Below, one piece after another: positions 1 to 6,290 of a DNA stretch of 8,963 bases. Origin of the DNA: JANOBD01 sp031411495 (GTDB taxonomy: Bacteria; Planctomycetota; Phycisphaerae; Tepidisphaerales; Tepidisphaeraceae); NCBI GenBank assembly GCA_031411495.1, contig JANOBD010000052.1:1-8963 (forward strand), written 5' to 3'. Below the pieces are notes generated by a model that was given only the letters and a program-made list of their open reading frames with translations, did not search any database and was not told where the DNA came from. The position numbers were made by a program, and so were the translations under genes. Positions within the stretch are counted from its first letter, which is position 1, and each line of letters opens with the position of its first letter.

Positions 1-54
1 GGCGGCGTGACCGTGCTGGTCGTCGTGCTCGCGGCTTTGATGTTCCTGAGATGA
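1..54 (+). CDS. C-terminal end of a membrane protein, probably MraY (partial)
   Basis: Only the last 17 codons and the TGA stop are in the window; the gene runs in from the left edge in frame 1. The peptide is almost entirely hydrophobic and ends GGVTVLVVVLAALMFLR, a terminal transmembrane helix closed by one arginine. MraY (phospho-MurNAc-pentapeptide transferase, which makes lipid I) ends in the same way, with a last helix and a short basic terminus of the type LATLKVR in E. coli. The next gene is ftsW, which sits close to mraY in division/cell-wall clusters. The identity is inferred from this short tail and the neighbour; another polytopic membrane protein is possible. Frame 2 is stopped at 8-10, and frame 3 stays open but encodes a charged, non-membrane peptide. 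Confidence 0.5.
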   Translation, partial: GGVTVLVVVLAALMFLR

Positions 55-121
55 CCGTTGATGACTTTATCTCCGGCCGCAAACCTCAAGAGTTCGGTGG
101 CATCCGTCCGATAAACGTTTC

Positions 122-1306
122 ATGCCCTCATCCGTCTTCGGCATCCGCTCGCCGCATGTCCTGACGCTCTGCGTTGCCGTGCTGCTATCGATCGGGGTGC
201 TGATGGTCGCATCGGCGATGATGAACATCACCGGCCGCGCGGACGCGAATCCACTGTTCAACAGCGTCGCGTTCAAACATCTCGTCTTCTCAGCACTGGC
301 GCTCGCGACATTCATCGGCGTCGGGCGTTTCGACTATCGACTCCTCCTCCGCGGCGATGCACTCTGGAAGAGTCCCGTCCTTTGGGCGCTCGGCGCTGCG
401 ATCCTGTTGAGCGTGGCGGTCCTGGTGATCGGCACCGAGGTGAATGGCGCCAAGCGCTGGATCCGCGTCGGCCCGATCCAACTCCAGCCTTCCGAAGTGG
501 CGAAGTGGACTTCGGTCATCTTCCTCGCCTGGTGGTTTGCGAGGCGCCGGGTGCCGATCGAAGCGTTCTGGCGCGGCTTCGTCGTCACGGCGATTCCGGT
601 CGGCGTGCTTTGCCTGCTTACAGTGATCGAAGATTTCGGGACGGCGGCCCTCATCGGCGTCGTCGCGTTTGCGATGTTCGTCGTCGGGGGCATCCGCTGG
701 TGGCATCTGGCCATCGTCACGCCCCCCGCGCTCGGGGCGGCCGCGTTTTTCGTAGTGGGCACCGCCTACCGCATGCGCCGGATGACCAGCTTCCTCGACC
801 CCTGGGCAAACCCGCGCGGCGACGGATATCACATGATCCAAAGCCTGATGTCCTTCGCCTCCGGCGGGCTCGGCGGACGCGGACTCGGTAACGGGATCCA
901 GAAACTCGGCTATCTGCCGGAAGACACAACCGATTTCGTCTTCGCGGTCGTCTGCGAAGAACTCGGCTTCTTTGGCGCGATGACGGTCGTGCTGATGTAC
1001 CTGGGGATTCTGCTGGTCGCAGTGCGCGCCATCCGCTCCAGCCGCCTCGACCCGTTCGGCAAGCTGCTCGCGTTTGGACTTACCGCGACCATCAGCCTTC
1101 AGGCGTGCATCAACATCGCCGTCGCGACCGTGAGCATGCCGACCAAGGGAATGGGCCTGCCGTTGATCAGCGCCGGTGGAACAGGATTGATACTTACGTG
1201 CGCGTCGCTGGGCCTGCTGGGGAGCGTGCTGCGCATCCGGCACCAACTGGAATCGGTCGATGAAGCGATTCTGGAGTCTGAGAATCGGCTCGCGTCCGCG
1301 CTATGA
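122..1306 (+). CDS. ftsW: FtsW, SEDS-family septal peptidoglycan polymerase
   Basis: This 394-residue polytopic membrane protein belongs to the SEDS (RodA/FtsW/SpoVE) family. These enzymes polymerise lipid II glycan strands together with a class B penicillin-binding protein; FtsW does so at the division septum. Visible signatures are GAKRWIRVGPIQLQPSEVAK with P123-S124-E125 and K128, the EDFGTAAL segment matching the usual QPDFGT, the DPW...GYHMIQSL loop, and GLGNGIQKLGYLPEDTTDFVFAV followed by CEELGF. D271 in TDF corresponds to the Asp reported as essential in other FtsW proteins. The late motif reads LPLISAGGTG where proteobacteria have LPLISYGGSS. About ten membrane segments fit the hydrophobicity, and the length is normal. 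FtsW rather than RodA is chosen from motif wording and the probable mraY upstream. The ATG at 122 is the only ATG start between the in-frame stop at 62-64 and the first helix; no clear SD precedes it. Confidence 0.93.
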   Translation: MPSSVFGIRSPHVLTLCVAVLLSIGVLMVASAMMNITGRADANPLFNSVAFKHLVFSALALATFIGVGRFDYRLLLRGDALWKSPVLWALGAAILLSVAVLVIGTEVNGAKRWIRVGPIQLQPSEVAKWTSVIFLAWWFARRRVPIEAFWRGFVVTAIPVGVLCLLTVIEDFGTAALIGVVAFAMFVVGGIRWWHLAIVTPPALGAAAFFVVGTAYRMRRMTSFLDPWANPRGDGYHMIQSLMSFASGGLGGRGLGNGIQKLGYLPEDTTDFVFAVVCEELGFFGAMTVVLMYLGILLVAVRAIRSSRLDPFGKLLAFGLTATISLQACINIAVATVSMPTKGMGLPLISAGGTGLILTCASLGLLGSVLRIRHQLESVDEAILESENRLASAL

Positions 1307-1378
1307 AGGATGACCTGCGGTTCGCAGCAACGCGCCGCTTCACTCGCGACGGGCCTGGTGCGACCGTGATCGAATTGC

Positions 1379-1735
1379 TCAATGCGAGGAAGGCGACGGC
1401 GACGCCGGCTGGACCGTGGGCTCGCGGGGTCCATCGGTAGCGGCCATCGCGGCGAGTTTGCCCTTCATCAATCGGCCGACCTTGAACTTCACCGTCCGCT
1501 TGGGAGGCACGGCGACAGGATCGAGCGTCTTGGGGTTCTGCGCCCGGCGCGCCTTGCGTATACGCGTTTCGAACACCCCGAAATCACGAAACTCCAGCCG
1601 GTTGCCTCGGCCGAGCTCGCTGATGATTTCGTCCAGAAATTGCTGGACGATGCGCTTCACGTGAACGCGCTTCTGGCGGGTCTGTTCGGCGATTCGATCG
1701 ATCAACTCTTTCTTCGTGATCGTAGACATGGTCAT
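1379..1735 (-). CDS. HU/IHF-family DNA-binding protein with C-terminal tail
   Basis: This 118-residue histone-like protein binds and bends DNA as a dimer in the nucleoid. The N-terminal helices (TKKELIDRIAEQTRQKRVHVKRIVQQFLDEI, residues 7-37) form the dimer body. The family signature lies at residues 51-70 (DFGVFETRIRKARRAQNPKT), including N67-P68 at the tip of the DNA-intercalating arm. The core ends around KRTVKFKVGRLMKGKL, near residue 94. About 24 further residues rich in Ala, Pro and Ser, ending PSPSSH, extend beyond the usual ~90-100-residue HU length. Two starts are possible: ATG at 1735 or ATG at 1729. A GGGA sequence lies six bases before the second, so the shorter 116-residue form (MSTITKKEL) may be the real one. 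The gene faces ftsW with a 72-bp gap in which I see no convincing terminator. HU versus IHF subtype cannot be settled. Confidence 0.93.
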   Translation of the reverse strand: MTMSTITKKELIDRIAEQTRQKRVHVKRIVQQFLDEIISELGRGNRLEFRDFGVFETRIRKARRAQNPKTLDPVAVPPKRTVKFKVGRLMKGKLAAMAATDGPREPTVQPASPSPSSH

Positions 1736-1971
1736 TCCCGATCTGTTGCGGCAATCTGGCCGATTCAGGCGTCGACCTCACCTATTACACGAGGCGATGA
1801 ACTCGATCTAACTCACTTCCCAAACGACGTGTGAATCGGCGACGGGCCGCATGCGTTAAAACCCGTGATGCGATAGAGTTACCACATCGGGCTCGAGACG
1901 GCCACTCTTTTTTGTTTCAATGACTTACGGGTGCGTTGAAGGGGCAAAAACCGCGATTTTGAGTCCAATAA

Positions 1972-2298
1972 TCAACGTTGGCGGACGGTCACGCTTGTCG
2001 AAACAGCCCGCCGCTCGAACCGGCTCCAATCGCCCCATCGATCAAAACGCTGGCGATCATCCTGATAGACATAGGTGGTGTCGATGATCGTCTGCTCCAC
2101 GCCCCCGGCCGCATACATGCCCCGACCGTCACGCGAAAGGTCGAGTTCATCGTCACTTCTCGCGACCGGCGGCGTAAAAACCAGCGCCGCAGAGGCGGGT
2201 CGAAACGCCGGCTCTGCACGGGTCTGTTCTGCCGGGATCGACTTCGATTGGCAACCGATCAGGACGGATGCCGCGAGGATACTGAGGGTGAATCTCAT
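1972..2298 (-). CDS. small lipoprotein, function unknown
   Basis: This is a 108-residue protein starting MRFTLSILAASVLIGCQSK. A basic residue, a short hydrophobic run and the lipobox L13-I14-G15-C16 are a type II (lipoprotein) signal peptide, so C16 should be lipidated and the mature protein of about 93 residues anchored to a membrane. The mature part is hydrophilic. Residues 17-50 are probably flexible, and the C-terminal half has aromatic and charged clusters (TYVYQDDRQRFDRWGDW, then RFERRAVSTSVTVRQR). I recognise no domain. It stands alone, more than 200 bp from htpX upstream and HU downstream. No clear SD precedes the ATG. The lipobox is the main reason to prefer this frame over overlapping plus-strand open frames. 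Confidence 0.66.
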   Translation of the reverse strand: MRFTLSILAASVLIGCQSKSIPAEQTRAEPAFRPASAALVFTPPVARSDDELDLSRDGRGMYAAGGVEQTIIDTTYVYQDDRQRFDRWGDWSRFERRAVSTSVTVRQR

Positions 2299-2359
2299 CG
2301 TGAGCTACGCGAGCCGCGTCGCCTACGATCAGCCTAGCCCACAATCGAACGGCCGGTCG

Positions 2360-2385
2360 GAGCGAATGCGGAATTCGAATCGCTC
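2360..2385. repeat. short inverted repeat upstream of the lipoprotein gene
   Basis: GAGCGA at 2360-2365 and TCGCTC at 2380-2385 form exact 6-base arms around a 14-base centre containing GAATTC. It lies in the 203-bp spacer between htpX and the lipoprotein gene, about 60 bases before the lipoprotein start. It could be an operator-like site, but arms this short can arise by chance. Apart from this and the 26-bp palindrome I see nothing firm in the spacer. Confidence 0.2.
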
Positions 2386-2433
2386 AAGGATCGGTCTGTA
2401 ACGGTGAATCGGTTTGCGCCAGTCGCCTGACGG

Positions 2434-2459
2434 GGCAGGACCGCTTAAGCGGACCTGCC
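2434..2459. repeat. 26-bp near-perfect palindrome in the htpX-lipoprotein spacer
   Basis: The left arm GGCAGGACCGCTT (2434-2446) and right arm AAGCGGACCTGCC (2447-2459) are inverted copies with a single A-A mismatch; the centre CCGCTTAAGCGG is a perfect palindrome. It starts 43 bases past the htpX stop codon. Neither strand has a T-run after the stem, so it is not a classical intrinsic terminator. It could be a transcript-stabilising hairpin, a Rho-type boundary, a protein-binding site, or one copy of a dispersed palindromic repeat. No second copy was seen in the window. Confidence 0.7.
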
Positions 2460-2501
2460 ACAGTTTCCGATCGATTCGTATCACAAGACTTGTTTGGCAT
2501 T

Positions 2502-3380
2502 TCATGCAAACCGTACGCGCCCCGTCGATTCGCGCCCGATCAGGTTCTGAAGCCGCTTCTCCAGCGGCGGGTGCGTGCTGAAAAGGCCGGCGAGGCTCGA
2601 GCCGAACGCATTCAGGGGTTCGGCGATCATCATCGCGTTCATCGATGGCGGCGTGTGGATCGGCACGTTGTGCGCCAGCGCGTGGATTTTTTCCAGCGCG
2701 GTCGCGAGGTGCATCGGGTCGCCGGCGATTTGCGCGCCTTCGGTGTCGGCCGCATATTCGCGCTGCCGCGAGATGGCGAGTTGGATGATCGTTGCAGCGA
2801 TCGGCGCGAGAATGATCAGAAGGATCATCCCGACCGCGCCGAGCGGGCTGCCGCGCTCGTCGTCGTCACGATGTCCACCGCCGAAGAAAAACGCCATCTG
2901 GGAGAGATAGCTGATCGCGGTACCGATCCCGGCGGCGATGGTGCTGGTGAGGATATCGCGGTGCTTGATGTGGGCGAGTTCGTGCGCCATCACGCCGGCG
3001 ACCTCGTTTCGGTCGAGCACGCGCAGCAGGCCTTCGGTCGCGCAGACCACGCCGTTCTTCGGGTTGCGACCGGTCGCAAACGCATTGGGCGCCTGCTCCG
3101 GCGAGATGTAGACGCGCGGCATCGGCAGATTGGCGCGGCCGGCGAGCTGCGCGACGAGCTGGTAGAAGGAATGTTCCGGTCCGACTTCGTGAGCGCGGGC
3201 GGCCATAATCGCCAGCTTGTCGCTGAAGAAGTAGCTGACGAAGTTAATCCCGAGCGCAAAGACGAGCGCCATCGTTGCGCCCGCCCCGCCGCCGACGTAG
3301 CCGCCGATCGCCACGATGAGTCCGCCCATGCTCGCCAGCAGCAGCGTCGTCTTGAGGTTGTTGATCCATTTTCCGTTCAT
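2502..3380 (-). CDS. htpX: HtpX, membrane zinc metalloprotease (M48B)
   Basis: This 292-residue inner-membrane protease degrades misfolded membrane proteins, usually overlapping in role with FtsH. The zinc site is complete: HELAH gives H133, E134 and H137, and E208 in SRQREYAAD is the third ligand. Two N-terminal membrane segments (about 11-29 and 36-53) precede the conserved stretch running from ISPEQAPNAFATGRNPKNGVVCATEGLL into the catalytic helix. Two more hydrophobic segments lie at about 142-166 and 183-203. The C-terminal STHPPLEKRL motif is typical of the family, and the length matches E. coli HtpX (293). The start is well supported: GGAGG lies 8 bases before the ATG. The glycosyltransferase gene upstream is 180 bp away and reads in the same direction, so co-transcription is possible but not indicated. 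Confidence 0.95.
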   Translation of the reverse strand: MNGKWINNLKTTLLLASMGGLIVAIGGYVGGGAGATMALVFALGINFVSYFFSDKLAIMAARAHEVGPEHSFYQLVAQLAGRANLPMPRVYISPEQAPNAFATGRNPKNGVVCATEGLLRVLDRNEVAGVMAHELAHIKHRDILTSTIAAGIGTAISYLSQMAFFFGGGHRDDDERGSPLGAVGMILLIILAPIAATIIQLAISRQREYAADTEGAQIAGDPMHLATALEKIHALAHNVPIHTPPSMNAMMIAEPLNAFGSSLAGLFSTHPPLEKRLQNLIGRESTGRVRFA

Positions 3381-3388
3381 CGCGGTAG

Positions 3389-3393
3389 CCTCC
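3389..3393 (-). promoter_or_regulatory. Shine-Dalgarno of htpX
   Basis: On the minus strand GGAGG is followed by CTACCGCG and then the ATG, a spacing of 8 bases. It is one of the few strong SD sites in the window and fixes the htpX start. Confidence 0.8.
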
Positions 3394-3508
3394 AGTGTGA
3401 GTGTGTCGCTCCATATCGCGAAATGACATCACAACATCCCTAAACCGTAGGCAATGAGGAGGCAGATGTAGTTAGAAATGACGACTTGGATTCAAACCGG
3501 GATTCGCC

Positions 3509-3520
3509 GCGCCAGGGCGC
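3509..3520. other. small GC-rich inverted repeat between glycosyltransferase and htpX
   Basis: GCGCC (3509-3513) and GGCGC (3516-3520) can form a small hairpin about 40 bases past the glycosyltransferase stop. No T-run follows on the minus strand, so it is weak as a terminator. The rest of the 180-bp spacer (3381-3560) shows no gene or clear promoter. Confidence 0.2.
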
Positions 3521-3560
3521 TGGAATACGCAGCCATCGAAAACGCGGTGAGACCTGAATC

Positions 3561-5144
3561 TCAAAGGGAAATCGGTTTTGCCTCGACGGCCGTTTCGGCG
3601 AGGCGCTCGGCGTGCATCTGCCAGAGCGTCGCCAGAGTCGAGACGCCAACGTACACGTAACCACCCGCAAAGATCGCGAGGAACGGCACGCTCGCCCATG
3701 CGTAGTCATAGACGCAGGCGATCCAGATGAAGACGCTCATGTACAGGCCGAAGCAGATTTCCAGGATCGCGCCAAGCACCTTGCTCAGCGGGAACTTCGG
3801 ACGGTTGGACTTGATCGAGTTGCGGACCATCGCTTTGTCAGCCTGTTCGCACTTCCCGTTCACGCCGTACTTCGGCGTGCGGACGAACTCGTTGCTGGAC
3901 TTGCCGCTCTTGGTAAAGAACGCTTCGATAACCGCCCGCGTGTTGTTCAGGCTCAGGCCTACGCCCAGCGCCATCAGGTACGGCAGGTAGCGGATGCTGC
4001 GCCACCCTTCGCGGCGGCCGAACAACACGGATTGTGCGTAGACGAAGAACGTCCCGGCCGAGCACGTCGCGAGCACGAAGAGTGTGATGGCAAAGAGCCA
4101 GGTCGCTAACGGGTGATGCTTGAAAGGAGCGCCCGCGAATATGAACGCGGGGTACATGATGAGCGTCAGAATCACCATGAACGGATAGACGACGGTATTG
4201 GTCAGATGGAAGAAGGCTTCCACCTTCACGTGCTTGGGGAGCGTCTTGCTCTTGAGTATTCTCGGCAGGAGTTTTAGCGCCGTCTGCATGGAGCCCTTGG
4301 TCCAGCGATGCGCCTGCTGCTTGAACGCGACCATCTCCGGCGGAAGCTCGGCAGGCGCGCAATAGTGAGGCAAGTAGACGAACTGCCAGCCCTTGAGCTG
4401 GGCGCGATAGGAAAGGTCGAGATCTTCGGTGAGCGTGTCGTGCTGCCAGCCGCCGGCATCGCCGATCGTCTCACGTCGCCATACGCCGGCGGTTCCGTTG
4501 AAGTGCATGAAGCGGCCGGAGTAATTCCGCGCCGTGTGCTCGATGACGAAGTGCCCGTCGAGAAAGATCGCCTGCCCCTTGGTCAGCAGCGACGCCTCGC
4601 GGTTGAGATGATCCCAGCGGACCTGCACCATGCCGATTTTCGGATCAGTGAAATGGTTGAGAACGTTATGAAGGACATCGACGGGGGGAACAAAGTCCGC
4701 GTCAAAGATTGCGATGTAATCGCCTTTGGCGACTTTCAGACCTTCGCTGAGCGCGCCGGCCTTGTACCCTTCTCGGTTGGTGCGGTGCAGGTAAACGATG
4801 TCGTAGCCGCGCGCCTTCCACCTGTCGACGCAGGCTTCGGCGATTTTCTCCGAACCGTCGGTGCTGTCGTCGAGAACCTGAATTTCCAGTCGATCGCGCG
4901 GCCAGTCGACGGCGCATGCGGCATCGATCACGCGCTCGGCGACGTGCTGCTCATTGAACATCGGCAACTGGATGGTGACGCGGGGCTTATCCGCGCCGAA
5001 CCGATGCGGCGGGACGTGTCCGTCGCGCCGATGCTTGATGAAAAGGTAGACGAGGTGATAGCGATGTAGGCCATACATCGCAACGGACGCCAGCGTCAGC
5101 ACATACACCGATAGAATGACGTAGCGTAAAATGACTTCCAGCAT
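3561..5144 (-). CDS. family-2 processive membrane glycosyltransferase (cellulose synthase-like)
   Basis: From ATG at 5144 this is a 527-residue inner-membrane enzyme that would add sugars from a nucleotide-sugar donor to a growing polysaccharide. An N-terminal membrane helix (residues 5-24) is followed by a cytosolic GT-A domain starting PRVTIQLPMFNE. The key motifs are complete: D92-D93 in LDDSTD, D148-A-D150 in FDADF, T239-E240-D241 in TEDLDLSYRAQLKGW, and Q277-A-H-R280-W281, the Q-x-x-R-W motif of processive synthases. Several membrane helices follow, between about residues 310 and 400 and near the C-terminus, forming a likely export channel. The QQAHRWTKGSMQ wording recalls the branch of COG1215 that includes plant CslA/CslC-like (gluco)mannan synthases; the sugar cannot be told. 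No PilZ domain or BcsB-type partner is present. The frame stays open upstream to ATG 5339, but those 65 residues look unlike any GT2 protein and no SD precedes them. Confidence 0.9.
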   Translation of the reverse strand: MLEVILRYVILSVYVLTLASVAMYGLHRYHLVYLFIKHRRDGHVPPHRFGADKPRVTIQLPMFNEQHVAERVIDAACAVDWPRDRLEIQVLDDSTDGSEKIAEACVDRWKARGYDIVYLHRTNREGYKAGALSEGLKVAKGDYIAIFDADFVPPVDVLHNVLNHFTDPKIGMVQVRWDHLNREASLLTKGQAIFLDGHFVIEHTARNYSGRFMHFNGTAGVWRRETIGDAGGWQHDTLTEDLDLSYRAQLKGWQFVYLPHYCAPAELPPEMVAFKQQAHRWTKGSMQTALKLLPRILKSKTLPKHVKVEAFFHLTNTVVYPFMVILTLIMYPAFIFAGAPFKHHPLATWLFAITLFVLATCSAGTFFVYAQSVLFGRREGWRSIRYLPYLMALGVGLSLNNTRAVIEAFFTKSGKSSNEFVRTPKYGVNGKCEQADKAMVRNSIKSNRPKFPLSKVLGAILEICFGLYMSVFIWIACVYDYAWASVPFLAIFAGGYVYVGVSTLATLWQMHAERLAETAVEAKPISL

Positions 5145-5181
5145 GTCTGTGTGCCAATCCTTCGGGTCGCACGAACTCTCT

Positions 5182-5322
5182 TTACGCCGATCCGAATCGG
5201 CAATTCCATTTCGGGACGTCCCGCCCAACTCGACCCGTGCCCCGAGAGTGTATCCACATCCGCGCAGAACGAGAAGAATCGCGCCTTCTTTCAATACACC
5301 CCACTGACGCAAGACCTTCCAC
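5182..5322 (-). CDS. possible 46-residue leader ORF upstream of the glycosyltransferase
   Basis: On the minus strand a good SD-like run (GAGAGGAG) lies 5 bases before a GTG at 5322. This opens a 46-residue frame (starting VEGLASVGCIERRRD) that stops at TAA 5182-5184, 37 bases before the glycosyltransferase ATG. The peptide is basic and shows no domain. It might be a translated leader, a small protein or a chance frame. It is supported only by the SD and spacing. Confidence 0.15.
   Translation of the reverse strand: MEGLASVGCIERRRDSSRSARMWIHSRGTGRVGRDVPKWNCRFGSA
5186..5201. other. hairpin in the leader region of the glycosyltransferase gene
   Basis: GCCGAT (5186-5191), loop CCGA and ATCGGC (5196-5201) are perfect 6-bp arms with a 4-base loop. 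The element lies 42 bases before the glycosyltransferase start, in the 219-bp spacer after the hydrolase gene. There is no T-run on the minus strand. It could be a 5' leader structure or a weak boundary for upstream transcription. A perfect 12-bp palindrome, CGGGACGTCCCG, follows at 5212-5223. Confidence 0.3.
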
Positions 5323-5363
5323 GTTTTCTCCTCTCGCATGGCCCGGGCAAACGGGGCGGACGA

Positions 5364-6161
5364 TTAATCTCCGACCTGGACCATCAGATTGTCAACCGCA
5401 AGTTCAACACCCGCAGGCAGTTGCGCAGAGACCACCGCGTGCGAAACCCCGTGCGACATGTGCGTGAACAGCGTGCGGCGAGGGCGAACGCGCTCGACGA
5501 CCGACAACGCCTCGGCGATCGTGAAATGCGTCGGATGTTTCTTCTCCTGCAGCGCATCCAGCACGAGCGTGTCCAGGTTTTCCAGCAGCGGCCAGCTCTC
5601 TTCCGGGATTCCCGACGCATCGGTGCAGTAGGCGAGATTGCCGATCCGGAAGCCGAGAATCCGCGTCTTTCCGTGGAACAACGGGATGGGCGTCCACGTC
5701 ACACCGCCAATTTGGAATAAGCCGTCTATCCGGCGCTCGATCAATTCCGGCCGATAGACGCCATGCTCCTTCTCCGTCTGGAAGCAATAGCCAAACGCGG
5801 TGCGAACCGCCTTCGCCGTCGGCTCGTCCATCCACACGTCGAGCGGGCCGTTGCGGATGGAGTTGAAGCGCCGCAAGTCGTCGATGCCCATGATGTGGTC
5901 GGCGTGGGCGTGAGTGATCACAACCGAATCGATCCAGTCGATGCCGTTGGCAACGCATTGGAGCCGCAATTCCGGCGTCGCGTCGATGAGCACTTTCGTT
6001 TCGTTGTAGGCAACGACGACGCTCGCGCGCGTCCGCTTGTCGCGCGGATCGGCACTGGTGCAGACGGCGCACTGACAGCCGATCATCGGAATGCCAGCAC
6101 TCGTGCCGCTGCCGAGGAAGGTCAGTTCGATCTTGTTAGGAATGGTGTTCTGCACCGACAT
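5364..6161 (-). CDS. PhnP-like metallo-beta-lactamase-fold hydrolase
   Basis: This is a 265-residue soluble metal-dependent hydrolase of the MBL superfamily, closest in motif pattern to PhnP/COG1235 phosphodiesterases. It opens with the fold's first strand, ELTFLGSGTSAGIPMIGC. A structural Cys cluster (C29, C31, C34) is followed by RTRAS, the zinc-binding feature of PhnP-type enzymes. The dinuclear metal site is complete: H84, H86, D88 and H89 in THAHADH, then H163 (LFHGK), D181 (YCTDASG) and H234/H237 near LFTHMSHG. PhnP itself cleaves cyclic phosphodiesters in phosphonate breakdown, but no phn genes are nearby, so the substrate is unknown. I place the start at ATG 6161 because the fold begins a few residues later. 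ATG 6215 would add 18 residues (MRAVSLSSSG...), and longer extensions run antisense through the PEP-CTERM gene and are rejected. Confidence 0.88.
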   Translation of the reverse strand: MSVQNTIPNKIELTFLGSGTSAGIPMIGCQCAVCTSADPRDKRTRASVVVAYNETKVLIDATPELRLQCVANGIDWIDSVVITHAHADHIMGIDDLRRFNSIRNGPLDVWMDEPTAKAVRTAFGYCFQTEKEHGVYRPELIERRIDGLFQIGGVTWTPIPLFHGKTRILGFRIGNLAYCTDASGIPEESWPLLENLDTLVLDALQEKKHPTHFTIAEALSVVERVRPRRTLFTHMSHGVSHAVVSAQLPAGVELAVDNLMVQVGD

Positions 6162-6170
6162 CTCAGCGGC

Positions 6171-6176
6171 CTTATA
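6171..6176 (-). promoter_or_regulatory. candidate -10 box for the MBL-fold hydrolase
   Basis: On the minus strand TATAAG matches 5 of 6 bases of TATAAT. It is followed by GCCGCTGAG and then the ATG at 6161. At the usual -10 to start-site distance, transcription would begin within a few bases of the ATG, giving an almost leaderless mRNA. A -35 match is poor (TTTCGA at a 17-base spacer). Confidence 0.35.
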
Positions 6177-6279
6177 AACCGCAGAACCCGAACTCGAAAG
6201 CGAAACCGCACGCATTTCTTCTTGGCCCGAGCGCGATATTTGGTGTTCAATCCTTTGGACCTGTTTTCGAAACCATCTT

Positions 6280-6285
6280 AAGGAG
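6280..6285 (+). promoter_or_regulatory. Shine-Dalgarno of the PEP-CTERM protein gene
   Basis: AAGGAG lies 5 bases before the ATG at 6291, the strongest ribosome-binding site in the window. It fixes the start and suggests efficient translation. GATATT at about 6235-6240 is a possible -10 box, but no good -35 was found. Confidence 0.8.
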
Positions 6286-6290
6286 AGAGA

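Noticed and set aside
290..1246. Long minus-strand open frame antisense to ftsW
   Set aside because: Composition (His/Arg/Asp/Glu-rich, no hydrophobic core) is that of an antisense shadow of a GC-rich membrane-protein gene; FtsW motifs on the plus strand are unambiguous.
1342..1354. 13-base word ACTCGCGACGGGC shared with 7037-7049, both just past a plus-strand gene end
   Set aside because: About one such exact 13-mer pair is expected by chance in a window this size, and the flanks do not align.
1303..1440. ATGA-overlapping 45-codon plus-strand frame after ftsW (MKDDLRFAATRRF...)
   Set aside because: It runs into the 3' end of the well-supported HU gene on the other strand, shows no domain or SD, and its Arg-rich content is typical of a chance GC-rich frame.
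1736..1971. Search of the 236-bp HU-lipoprotein spacer for an RNA gene, promoter or terminator
   Set aside because: Only a weak CGCAT/ATGCG pair at 1849-1873, a TGTAAT -10-like box facing HU near 1784-1789 without a -35, and an AAAA-CGCG-TTTT near-palindrome around 1957; none is strong enough to call.
2490..3443. Plus-strand frame of 317 codons antisense to htpX
   Set aside because: Low-complexity Arg/Asp/Val/His-rich shadow; the opposite strand has the full HtpX zinc site and a strong SD.
5212..5223. 12-bp perfect palindrome CGGGACGTCCCG
   Set aside because: One or two 12-bp palindromes are expected by chance in 9 kb, so it is noted in the leader finding only.
5250..5258. GTATCCACA, 8 of 9 match to a DnaA box
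   Set aside because: Single site with no cluster, no AT-rich region and no dnaA/dnaN nearby; expected by chance.
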